Assembly (NCBI GenBank): GCA_003485015.1
Contig: DNCN01000032.1
Coordinates: 1 to 13,070, forward strand
Direction of reading: 5' to 3'
DNA: 13,070 nt
Origin: a bacterium
Lineage (GTDB): Bacteria > UBA9089
The notes beneath the pieces are model-generated. The model saw nothing but the letters and a program-made list of their open reading frames with translations, was not told the origin of the DNA and made no database searches. Made by a program: the position numbers and the translations under genes. Shown here piece by piece: positions 1 to 6,479 of this stretch. Every line of letters begins with the position of its first letter. Position 1 is the first letter of the stretch.

Positions 1-140
1 ACACATCTTCAAGACAATTCACATCATGCATAAGAGAGATATATATTTAAAAAGATCTGTCATTATCTGAAAGAACATTCTCTAACAGAGAGCTCACCTT
101 AGTTCATTTAATGAGGCTAAGATCGAGAGAGAAAGGCCCT

Positions 141-164
141 TTAATTCTTGATATACGGAATTAA
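141..164. promoter_or_regulatory. Inverted repeat, possible operator or hairpin
   Basis: TTAATTC (141-147) and GAATTAA (158-164) are perfect 7-base inverted arms around a 10-base spacer. The arms are AT-rich, so an RNA hairpin would be weak, and there is no U-tract after it. A protein-binding site is an equally good reading. It lies about 110 bases before the candidate -35 box. Confidence 0.25.
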
Positions 165-233
165 TCTGCTTAAAGACATCTTGAGGAGAGAAGGGATAAA
201 CACAAATTCATTCGGGCTTCCTTAGTCTTTGAG

Positions 234-247
234 TTCTGATATCAGAA
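234..247. promoter_or_regulatory. 14-base perfect palindrome, possible operator
   Basis: TTCTGATATCAGAA reads the same on both strands, with no spacer. It ends 24 bases before the candidate -35 box at 272, a plausible position for an activator or repressor dimer. The regulator is unknown and none is encoded in the window. A 14-base palindrome can arise by chance in AT-rich DNA, so this is a candidate only. Confidence 0.3.
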
Positions 248-271
248 GTGTAATATACAACTAGAATCGTC

Positions 272-300
272 TTGACAAATCTGAGGGAATAGATTAGCAT
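272..300 (+). promoter_or_regulatory. Candidate sigma70-type promoter of the operon
   Basis: A consensus TTGACA (272-277) is followed after 17 bases by TAGCAT (295-300), which matches the -10 consensus TATAAT at four of six positions. Transcription would start near 307 and give a leader of about 105 bases before the ATG at 414. It is the best promoter match upstream of the gene run, and no other sizeable intergenic gap exists downstream. Confidence 0.4.
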
Positions 301-312
301 ATAGATTAGCAG
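289..312 (+). repeat. Tandem 12-base direct repeat over the -10 region
   Basis: ATAGATTAGCAT (289-300) is followed at once by ATAGATTAGCAG (301-312), two copies differing only in the last base. The first copy contains the candidate -10 box and the second covers the presumed start site. This could be a direct-repeat operator, a slippage duplication, or a duplicated -10 element. Confidence 0.5.
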
Positions 313-413
313 TAAGATATCTTTTTTATTTGGATCTGTGGTTGGACGCTATTTGATAAAAGATCTTCGTAAGGACTTATCGATGAGAAGGGCACTAAAG
401 AGGTGGATAAAGG

Positions 414-2075
414 ATGAAAAAATGTAAGATGTTACGAGATCTTCTTAATCGGCCAGGGATAATTCGGCTTATAGGTGCCCATAATGCTATGGGCGCAAAG
501 ATTGCCGCAAGATATGGCTTTGAAGGGATATGGGCAAGTGGTCTTGAGATATCTGCCTCTCACGGTGTACCCGATGCAAATATCCTTACTATGACGGAGT
601 TCCTTCAAGCCGCAGAGGAGATAAATAGGGCAGTCGATCTTCCGGTAGTCGCGGATTGTGATACCGGATTTGGCAACGTAAATAATGTAATCTATATGGT
701 AAAGAAGTATGAGACTGCAGGTATTGCCGGAGTTTGTATTGAGGATAAGTGTTTTCCAAAGATAAACAGTCTTATTCCTGGCAGACAAGAACTTGCTCCA
801 ATCTCAGAATTTGTGGGAAAGATTATGGCCGCAAAGAATGCCCAGATAGATCCTGATTTCGTTGTGATTGCCAGAGTAGAGGCATTGATTGCAGGCTGGG
901 GCATGGAAGAGGCTTTAAAACGGGCAAACGCATATACCGAAGCAGGTGCAGATGCTATTCTCATTCACTCAAGGAAGAAGACATCCGATGAGATCTACGA
1001 ATTTATCCAGCGATTTGGTAATAGAGTTCCGATTGTTATTGTCCCGACCACATACCCTCAAGTAACTGCAAAACGGTTTGAGGATAGGGGTGTTAAAGTT
1101 ATTATATACGCTAATCATGGAATAAGGGCTATGGTCAGGGCACTGGATGGGGTCTTTTCCACAATCTCAAGAGAGGGAACAACCGCGGGAGTTGAAGATA
1201 AGATCGCGACGCTGAAGGAGATATTTGAAATTCAGGATATGCCCAGATTGCAAGAGATGGAGGCACGATACCTTAAAACCGAAAGAGAAAAGGTTATTGC
1301 GATAATACCCGCTGCTGGAGACCATCTAGAGGAATATTCCATGAAACACATCGCTGAAGAGATACCGATATCAATGCTTAATATCAATGGGAAACCGTTA
1401 TTACAACGTCAAGTTGAGATATTAAATAGAGCCGGTGTCTTTGAGATCTATGTCATTGGGGGATACAAAAGAGAAAAGATTGATGTAGAAGGGATTAAAC
1501 TTATTAATAACGATAAATACAAAGAGACAGGAATACTCTATTCCATTCTTTGTGCTGGTGAATATATGAGTGAGAAGACATTTATATGCTATGGTGATGT
1601 GTTAGTCGATTCCACATTAGTTAATCATCTACTCTCTATTCAAGAGGATATTGTTATCGTGGGAGATGCAACATTCGATTCCAAAGAGTATGGTCTGGAT
1701 AAGAAGATTGACTATGTTGTGGTGGACCCTCCTCCGGTAATAACGAGAAGGAAATTGGATGATCAAACGGTTAGGCGAGTGGTAAGGATTGGTCCAGATA
1801 TTAGTTGTCAGGATGTACACTATGAATTTCCGGGTATAATGGTTGCCTCTGCCCAAGGAATAAAATGTATGAAAGAGGTCTATGATCAATCTTTGGAAAG
1901 ATTTGAAGGTAAACCTTTTCATACTGCTGCTTCATTTGAAACCGCGTGTTTGGCTGAGCTTTTGCAGGAGATGATTCTCAGAGGGTATAAGATAAGCTGC
2001 CTCGAGATAAACTCTGGCTGGTTAGAGATACATTCATTCAGGGATTATAAATTTGCCTGTTCTATAATTAAGTGA
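414..2075 (+). CDS. pepM: Phosphoenolpyruvate mutase fused to a degenerate nucleotidyltransferase domain
   Basis: The N-terminal domain (about residues 1-290) is PEP mutase, which rearranges PEP to phosphonopyruvate and is the entry step of nearly all C-P bond synthesis. It carries the diagnostic EDKx5NS motif (residues 110-119), D54 in GVPDAN, the DCDTG metal site (81-85), IARVEA (R154) and ILIHS (H185). The EDKx5NS motif argues against methylisocitrate lyase or phosphonopyruvate hydrolase. The C-terminal domain (about 294-553) has a sugar-phosphate or CTP nucleotidyltransferase fold, with PAAG at 299-302, YKETGILYS near 369-377, YGDVLVD near 393-399 and WLEIH at 536-540. It lacks the usual GxGxR loop, has Ile (319) where the PK lysine is expected, and His540 where the EID aspartate is expected. 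The ATG at 414 has AGGTGG seven bases upstream. Mutase activity is well supported; activity of the second domain is doubtful. Confidence 0.93.
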   Translation: MKKCKMLRDLLNRPGIIRLIGAHNAMGAKIAARYGFEGIWASGLEISASHGVPDANILTMTEFLQAAEEINRAVDLPVVADCDTGFGNVNNVIYMVKKYETAGIAGVCIEDKCFPKINSLIPGRQELAPISEFVGKIMAAKNAQIDPDFVVIARVEALIAGWGMEEALKRANAYTEAGADAILIHSRKKTSDEIYEFIQRFGNRVPIVIVPTTYPQVTAKRFEDRGVKVIIYANHGIRAMVRALDGVFSTISREGTTAGVEDKIATLKEIFEIQDMPRLQEMEARYLKTEREKVIAIIPAAGDHLEEYSMKHIAEEIPISMLNINGKPLLQRQVEILNRAGVFEIYVIGGYKREKIDVEGIKLINNDKYKETGILYSILCAGEYMSEKTFICYGDVLVDSTLVNHLLSIQEDIVIVGDATFDSKEYGLDKKIDYVVVDPPPVITRRKLDDQTVRRVVRIGPDISCQDVHYEFPGIMVASAQGIKCMKEVYDQSLERFEGKPFHTAASFETACLAELLQEMILRGYKISCLEINSGWLEIHSFRDYKFACSIIK

Positions 2076-2084
2076 GGGAAAGGT

Positions 2085-2573
2085 ATGGTCAAGGTTGGGG
2101 AGTTTTGGAATTATCTAAAGAACAGGGATTACCGATTCTTCTCTGGAGTTCCGTGTTCGCTTCTTGCTAACATCCTGGAATACGCCTTTAAAGATCAAGA
2201 GATAAGATATGTCCCAGCGGTAAGGGAGAATGCAGCTTTAGGGATTGCAAGTGGAGCCTATCTTGCAGGTAGAAAAAGTGGTATCTTGATTCAAAATTCA
2301 GGGTTAGGAAATATTGTAAATGCACTCACATCATTCAATCTGATATACAAGATACCTGTGCTTATGTTTATCACCTGGAGGGGATATTTAGGTAAGGATG
2401 CTCCTGAGCACCTAATAATGGGAGAAAAGATGGTAGATTTGCTGAATATACTTAAAATTCCAAATGTAGTCCTAAGTGAAAAATTTACTAAAGATATAGC
2501 CCAGGCAATTGAGTGGATGGAGATAGATAGAATACCCGCAGCAGTCATTATCCAAAAAGGGGTAATAGGATGA
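2085..2573 (+). CDS. ppd: Phosphonopyruvate decarboxylase, alpha (N-terminal, PYR-domain) subunit
   Basis: This 162-residue protein corresponds to the N-terminal half of phosphonopyruvate decarboxylase, the thiamine-diphosphate enzyme that drives the mutase reaction forward by converting phosphonopyruvate to phosphonoacetaldehyde. Recognisable motifs are FFSGVPCSLL (18-27), the Glu that activates ThDP (E48 in VRENAAL), QNSGLGN (70-76), FITWRG (95-100) and DAPEH (105-109). It lacks the ThDP-diphosphate-binding half, which is the next gene; the two overlap as ATGA. Bacterial Ppd is usually one chain of about 370-400 residues, whereas the split seen here is that of archaeal sulfopyruvate decarboxylase ComD/ComE. 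Position next to pepM favours phosphonopyruvate as substrate. The start lies 9 bases after the pepM stop, with GAGGGAAAGG just upstream. Confidence 0.87.
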   Translation: MVKVGEFWNYLKNRDYRFFSGVPCSLLANILEYAFKDQEIRYVPAVRENAALGIASGAYLAGRKSGILIQNSGLGNIVNALTSFNLIYKIPVLMFITWRGYLGKDAPEHLIMGEKMVDLLNILKIPNVVLSEKFTKDIAQAIEWMEIDRIPAAVIIQKGVIG

Positions 2574-3127
2574 AAAGGATTGAAGTTATTAAAAAGATTA
2601 TAAAGCATCTTTCAGACGAGGATATTGCCATTTTTACCACAGGAATGATAAGCAGAGAGGCATTCTCTATTAAGGATAGAAGGGCGAACTTTTATATGAT
2701 AGGTTCTATGGGGCTTGTATCCTCAGTAGGCCTGGGAATGGCACTGAATACCTTAAGGAAGGTGGTGATATTTGACGGTGACGGCAGTGCTCTTATGGAT
2801 TTGGGAACATTGGGGATGATTGGAACGGAGGTACCCTCAAATCTCATCCACATTGTTCTTGACAATGAGTCCTACCAATCCACGGGAGGGCAGCCGACGA
2901 TATCAAAGATGATCGATCTATCTTCTGTAGCCAAGGCAGTAGGCTATAAGTGGACAATAAAGATGACCAAGAAGGCTGAGTTGAGTAAACTACCGATCTT
3001 CTTAAAGAAAGGAGGTCCTGGTTTTATGTTAATTAAAGTGGAAAGGAAAGGGATAGAGGAGATTCCAAGGATTCTACATAATCCAGAAAGATTGACCGAA
3101 AGAATTAGGGAGGTATTAATCTCATGA
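2570..3127 (+). CDS. ppd: Phosphonopyruvate decarboxylase, beta (C-terminal, ThDP-binding) subunit
   Basis: This 185-residue partner of the preceding gene supplies the cofactor-diphosphate-binding half. It shows SMGLVSSVGLG (46-56), the ThDP/Mg signature GDG (70-72) followed 25 residues later by DN (98-99), and STGGQPT (104-110), a hallmark of the phosphonopyruvate/sulfopyruvate decarboxylase family that separates it from acetolactate synthases. Its start codon overlaps the alpha stop codon, which suggests coupled translation and equimolar subunits. By motif alone it could be ComE of coenzyme M synthesis. The flanking PEP mutase and AEP transaminase make the phosphonate role much more likely. 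The expected assembly is an alpha/beta heteromer with the active site between the two chains. Confidence 0.88.
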   Translation: MKRIEVIKKIIKHLSDEDIAIFTTGMISREAFSIKDRRANFYMIGSMGLVSSVGLGMALNTLRKVVIFDGDGSALMDLGTLGMIGTEVPSNLIHIVLDNESYQSTGGQPTISKMIDLSSVAKAVGYKWTIKMTKKAELSKLPIFLKKGGPGFMLIKVERKGIEEIPRILHNPERLTERIREVLIS

Positions 3128-3849
3128 TGGAGACTCAGGATGGCCTATTAGAAAGATGGCATGAGGTTTGGGAGAGAAAAGGTAAGGAGAAAATAAAGGA
3201 GAAGTATACGCTTCAGGATCTTATTGATATAGATGGTTTCGATAAAGGTGCAGGAAATATGACTGAGGAAGTATGGCTTAAGGCTGTAGGTGTGGCAATA
3301 AGAGAATTAGAGCTAAGACCCAATGAATATCTGCTTGAAGTCGGTTGCGGAGCTGGTGCCATGCTTTTACCCCTCTCGGAGACTGGAGTTAAAGTTACAG
3401 GAGTGGATTTCTCCTCCTCTTTGATTGATATAGCTAAAAAAATCATACCAAATTTTGTAGGACATGTTGGAGAAGCAGCCAATCTGCCATATCAAGATAA
3501 CGAATTTGATAAGATTCTAAGTCATGGTGTTTTTCACTACTTTCCTGATTATGATTACTCCGAGAGAGTACTGAAAGAGATGTTGAGGGTGTTAAAGAAG
3601 GGTGGTAAGATGTTAATTATGGATATACCTGACATCTCTAAAAAGAGTGCCTCTGAGGTAACCCGGATGAGAAGTTTACCGGAAGGGGAGCATGAAAGAT
3701 TATATTCCCAATATCCGCATCTTTATTACGATAAAGGGTGGTTTGAACATTTCGCCCAAAATAATCTCTTCTATTTAAAGATATTTGACCAAGAGATAGA
3801 AGGCTATGGCAATTCTCCTTTTAGGTTCAATGTATTAATGTGGAGGTAA
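3124..3849 (+). CDS. Class I SAM-dependent methyltransferase in the phosphonate block
   Basis: The protein has 241 residues. The Rossmann SAM-binding site is clear: motif I LLEVGCGAG at 70-78, acidic D95 in VTGVDFS closing strand 2, ANLPYQDNEFD near 119-129, and LKKGGKMLIMDIP near 157-169. The first 60 residues are a charged helical lead-in. It overlaps the decarboxylase beta gene as ATGA, and its last codons contain the ribosome binding site for the transaminase gene. It is therefore embedded in the core pathway and probably acts on a phosphonate intermediate or product. AEP N-methylation, or O-methylation of a phosphonate as done by DhpI of dehydrophos synthesis, are possibilities. The substrate cannot be read from sequence. 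A second ATG follows directly at 3127. Confidence 0.82.
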   Translation: MMETQDGLLERWHEVWERKGKEKIKEKYTLQDLIDIDGFDKGAGNMTEEVWLKAVGVAIRELELRPNEYLLEVGCGAGAMLLPLSETGVKVTGVDFSSSLIDIAKKIIPNFVGHVGEAANLPYQDNEFDKILSHGVFHYFPDYDYSERVLKEMLRVLKKGGKMLIMDIPDISKKSASEVTRMRSLPEGEHERLYSQYPHLYYDKGWFEHFAQNNLFYLKIFDQEIEGYGNSPFRFNVLMWR

Positions 3850-3859
3850 TAAAAGATTG
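3842..3859 (+). promoter_or_regulatory. Strong ribosome binding site setting a TTG start
   Basis: GGAGGT (3842-3847) runs into the methyltransferase stop codon TAA (3847-3849) and lies nine bases before TTG at 3857. TTG is the only start that keeps the conserved N-terminus (PKTILLNPGPVN) of the aminotransferase, so this site decides the start. The placement suggests translational coupling to the methyltransferase. Confidence 0.75.
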
Positions 3860-4939
3860 CCTAAGACGATATTACTCAATCCCGGGCCAGTGAATATAAG
3901 AGAGAGTGTAAGAAATGCCCTGCTTAAGGAGGATATTTGCCACCGGGAAGAGGAATTTACTCTTCTTCTCCGTTCCATCCGTGCCAAGCTTCTTGAGGTC
4001 TATAACCTCGACCCCAAAAAGTACAAGGTAATAATTCTTGCAGGCTCTGGTACTGCTGCAATTGAAGCCTCTATCTGCTCCCTGGTTACTCAAAATAAGA
4101 AGTTTCTGGTTATCACCAATGGTGTATACGGGGAGAGGATGGTCGAAATTGCTAGAGTCTATAGTATTCCCACCATAAAACTGAGCTATGAATATGGAAA
4201 AAGAATAAATATTATCGAAGTAGAAGATATTTTAAAGAAGGAAGCTCTCTCAATGGTAGCGGTTGTCCACCACGAGACTACCACCGGAATATTAAACCCT
4301 CTTGAGGAGATTGGCACCCTTTTAAAGGAATATCCGGGAAAGTTTTTTATGGTGGATGGAATAAGCAGTTTTGGAGGTGAGGTACTCGATTTTGAGGGAT
4401 GGGGGATAGGAGTGCTTGTGGGAACAGCAAATAAATGTCTTCAGAGTGTGCCAGGGTGTTCGTTCGTAGTTGCAAGACAGGATATACTAGAGCAGGCAAG
4501 AAGAGAGATAAACCCTCGAAGTGTGTATCTTAACCTACTGAATTACTATCATTACCAAGAAGAAGGAACCTTTCCTTTTACGCCCCCGATACAGATCATG
4601 TATGCCCTTAACCAGGCATTAGATGAGCTGTTAAAGGAGGGAATCGAGAGAAGGATTGAGCGGTATAGAAGGTTGGCCTCTATGGTAAGAGAGAGGGCAA
4701 AAGGGATAAATCTTAAGACTTTTCTTGATGGATCTCTGTCCAGTAATATTTTAACATCCTTTCATCTGCCCGAAGGGATCTCATACGCATATCTTCACGA
4801 TGTACTAAAAGAGAAGGGATTTGTCATCTATGCAGGGCAGAGTGGTCTATCTAATAAAATATTCAGGATAGCTAATATGGGTGAGATTAGCGAGTCTGAC
4901 ATCGAAAGGTTGTTTGAAGCGATAGGGGAGATCATCTAA
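3857..4939 (+). CDS. phnW: 2-Aminoethylphosphonate transaminase (PhnW-type)
   Basis: This is a class V, fold type I PLP aminotransferase of 360 residues, the normal family length. Features: LLNPGPVN at 6-13, AGSGTAAIEA near 62-71, HHETTTGILNPL near 138-149, the PLP-pyridine aspartate D167 in VDGISSFGG, the Schiff-base lysine K193 in TANKCLQSVPG (the ANKC..xVPG signature of AEP transaminases), and the carboxylate-binding R337 in FRIANMG. PhnW can degrade AEP, but next to PEP mutase and Ppd it should run in the biosynthetic direction, aminating phosphonoacetaldehyde to AEP with an amino-acid donor. The start is TTG with a strong Shine-Dalgarno. The nucleotidyltransferase gene follows after only 5 bases. 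In spirochaetes such as Treponema the same two activities are fused as PntC, which supports a joint role here. Confidence 0.91.
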   Translation: MPKTILLNPGPVNIRESVRNALLKEDICHREEEFTLLLRSIRAKLLEVYNLDPKKYKVIILAGSGTAAIEASICSLVTQNKKFLVITNGVYGERMVEIARVYSIPTIKLSYEYGKRINIIEVEDILKKEALSMVAVVHHETTTGILNPLEEIGTLLKEYPGKFFMVDGISSFGGEVLDFEGWGIGVLVGTANKCLQSVPGCSFVVARQDILEQARREINPRSVYLNLLNYYHYQEEGTFPFTPPIQIMYALNQALDELLKEGIERRIERYRRLASMVRERAKGINLKTFLDGSLSSNILTSFHLPEGISYAYLHDVLKEKGFVIYAGQSGLSNKIFRIANMGEISESDIERLFEAIGEII

Positions 4940-4944
4940 TCACT

Positions 4945-5661
4945 ATGAAAGCGATAGTTCTTGCTGCCGGAGTAGGAAGAAGGATCATGAGGTACACAAA
5001 AGATCCTAAATGCCTTTTAAAGATCAAAGATAAACGGCTTATCGAAAGATACTTGGAGACACTTCTTGAGGAGGGAATAAAAGAGATTGATCTGGTAGTG
5101 GGATATAGAAAAGAGAAGGTGATCAGTTTTGTGGACTCATTAAATCTTGAGGCAAGAGTGATTTTTGTAGAGAATCCAGATTTCTCTAAAGGAAGCATCA
5201 CTTCTTTATGGAGGGCAAAAGACAGAGTGAAGGGTGAGGTCTTGTTGATGGATGCAGATGTATACTTTGAGCCAGAGGTCTTGAAGAGGTTAGTCGGATC
5301 CCCCAAAAAGAACCTTCTCTTGGTCGACCCTTTATCAAAGAGTGAAGGTGAAGAGTGGATGGTGGGGGTGAAGGATGGGCGGATTGTTAAAACAGGGAGA
5401 GCTATAAAGGGTGAGTTTGATATGTTTGGTGAATGGATTGGTTTTATGAAGATGAATGGTCAAGCGAGTACAATTCTTATATCGTTGACAGAGAAAGAGA
5501 TAAAAGATGGAAATATTACTATTGGATATGAAGACCTACTGTCATCGCTATTTAAAGAGGTAGATTTTGAGGTTGAATCTATAGCGGGATTGAAATGGAT
5601 CGAAATAGACTTTCCTGAAGATGTATTGAAAGCAGAAAAGGAGTACGATGATATCAATTAA
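4945..5661 (+). CDS. pntC: Phosphonate (AEP) cytidylyltransferase-like nucleotidyltransferase
   Basis: This 238-residue stand-alone nucleotidyltransferase probably activates AEP with CTP to CMP-AEP. The signature is intact: LAAGVGRRI at 6-14 (nucleotide loop with the conserved Arg), DPKCLL at 20-25 with K22, ENPDFSKGSITSLW at 76-89 (the NPxYxxxNxxSLW region of LicC/PntC-like cytidylyltransferases), DADV at 103-106 with D105 as likely metal ligand, and WIEID at 218-222 with D222 as second metal ligand. CTP preference and AEP as substrate are inferred from family resemblance and from neighbours: an AEP transaminase just upstream and a CDP-alcohol phosphotransferase overlapping its end by 14 bases. 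Phosphocholine or an inositol phosphate are less likely substrates. Unlike the domain fused to PEP mutase, nothing looks degraded. Confidence 0.83.
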   Translation: MKAIVLAAGVGRRIMRYTKDPKCLLKIKDKRLIERYLETLLEEGIKEIDLVVGYRKEKVISFVDSLNLEARVIFVENPDFSKGSITSLWRAKDRVKGEVLLMDADVYFEPEVLKRLVGSPKKNLLLVDPLSKSEGEEWMVGVKDGRIVKTGRAIKGEFDMFGEWIGFMKMNGQASTILISLTEKEIKDGNITIGYEDLLSSLFKEVDFEVESIAGLKWIEIDFPEDVLKAEKEYDDIN

Positions 5662-6457
5662 AGAGTTAAGATCAATCTCTCAATTATCACACAAAGATCC
5701 CACCGAGACCTGGTATTCTAAAAATGTGGGAAGAAGAATCTCTATTTATATAACTTGGTTGTTGCTGCACACCCGGATTACGGCCAATCAGGTCAGTTGG
5801 GTAGGTCTTCTTTTAGGGATATTTGGAGGGATTCTTTTAGGTACAGGGGTGAAGATAATAGCTTTGATCGGTCTTCTCTGTTTTCACCTCAATTACATCT
5901 TTGATACGGTAGATGGAGAGATCGCTAGATACAGAAAAAATAAGACCATCCACGGTCTATTCTTAGAGCATACAAGTGCCTACTTGACATTGACCGCCTT
6001 ATGGGTAGGATTTGGAGCTTATTGCTACTCTGTAAATGGTGGTAATGTACTTTGGCTCGTAGCGGGTTTTGTTAATAGCATCTCTTTTCTTAAGCCCGTT
6101 GAGCATGCTGCAGTCCAGACATTATTTTCAGCCATTATCTCTAGTTCTAACTATAAAAATATAAAGAGTGAAGATGAAGATATATTAGAAGAAGAGGGGG
6201 AGAAGATTACTGAAAATAAAATTATAGTGACTCTTTTTAGGTTATTCTTCTTCAATGAAAAGATACTCCATGCGATAACCCTAAGCATACTCTTAGATAT
6301 CCTCCTAAAGGTTCATGTTGCACCTCTCGTGGTATTGATATTCTATGGAGCATCAGCGTTAGTAAGGATTCCCTTGGCCCTCTGGATAATAACAAAAGAT
6401 AATTGGACAGAAAAGATGTATCTTAAGATTATTAACAAAACCAAGGGAATCTCTTAG
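5648..6457 (+). CDS. CDP-alcohol phosphotransferase family membrane protein with atypical motif
   Basis: This 269-residue integral membrane protein belongs to the CDP-alcohol phosphotransferase family, which moves a phosphoryl (here probably phosphonyl) group from a CMP-activated donor to an alcohol. N-terminal features are RRIS (29-32) and TRITANQVSWVGLLLG (42-57), followed by the motif D86-x2-D89-G90-x2-A93-R94-x8-G103-x3-E107-x3-A111. The family consensus ends in Asp at the last two positions; here they are Glu and Ala. Several hydrophobic segments follow, broken by an acidic loop near 174-190. Its start lies inside the preceding gene, so the two are likely translated together. The natural reading is transfer of AEP phosphonate from CMP-AEP to diacylglycerol or another membrane alcohol. 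The changed motif leaves activity and mechanism open. Confidence 0.8.
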   Translation: MISIKELRSISQLSHKDPTETWYSKNVGRRISIYITWLLLHTRITANQVSWVGLLLGIFGGILLGTGVKIIALIGLLCFHLNYIFDTVDGEIARYRKNKTIHGLFLEHTSAYLTLTALWVGFGAYCYSVNGGNVLWLVAGFVNSISFLKPVEHAAVQTLFSAIISSSNYKNIKSEDEDILEEEGEKITENKIIVTLFRLFFFNEKILHAITLSILLDILLKVHVAPLVVLIFYGASALVRIPLALWIITKDNWTEKMYLKIINKTKGIS

Positions 6458-6479
6458 GAAGTGCAAAATTTTTTATCAC

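Larger units (their letters stand above)
1..413. other. Non-coding upstream region
   Basis: No convincing coding sequence is visible on either strand; stop codons interrupt all frames at short intervals. The stretch is AT-rich and holds several small symmetrical elements (listed separately): an inverted repeat at 141-164, a palindrome at 234-247, a promoter-like pair at 272-300 and a tandem 12-base repeat at 289-312. It ends directly at the ribosome binding site of the PEP mutase gene. It is most simply read as the regulatory region of the operon. No upstream gene end or clear terminator is seen. Confidence 0.7.

Noticed and set aside
1..70. Possible tail of an upstream gene (one frame is open from base 2 to a TGA at 68-70)
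   Set aside because: Only 22 codons, with no recognisable motif and no support from composition; any stretch this short can be open by chance.
314..327. AAGATATCTT palindrome running into a T-tract, resembling an intrinsic terminator
   Set aside because: The arms are five AT-rich bases with no loop, so no stable RNA hairpin could form; it also lies just after the best promoter candidate.
432..788. Minus-strand open frame inside the PEP mutase gene
   Set aside because: It lies entirely opposite conserved PEP mutase motifs, has no ribosome binding site that fits the operon pattern and shows no family signature; it is a shadow of the real gene. The same applies to the other antisense frames in the window.
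2085..3127. Acetolactate synthase or sulfopyruvate decarboxylase instead of phosphonopyruvate decarboxylase
   Set aside because: The GVPCS, QNSGLGN and STGGQ motifs exclude acetolactate synthase. Sulfopyruvate decarboxylase is possible by motif, but no other coenzyme M gene is present and the PEP mutase and AEP transaminase flank the pair.
3857..4939. AEP degradation (PhnWX-type) cluster
   Set aside because: No phosphonatase (PhnX), phosphonate transporter or C-P lyase gene is present, while PEP mutase and decarboxylase are; the direction is biosynthetic.
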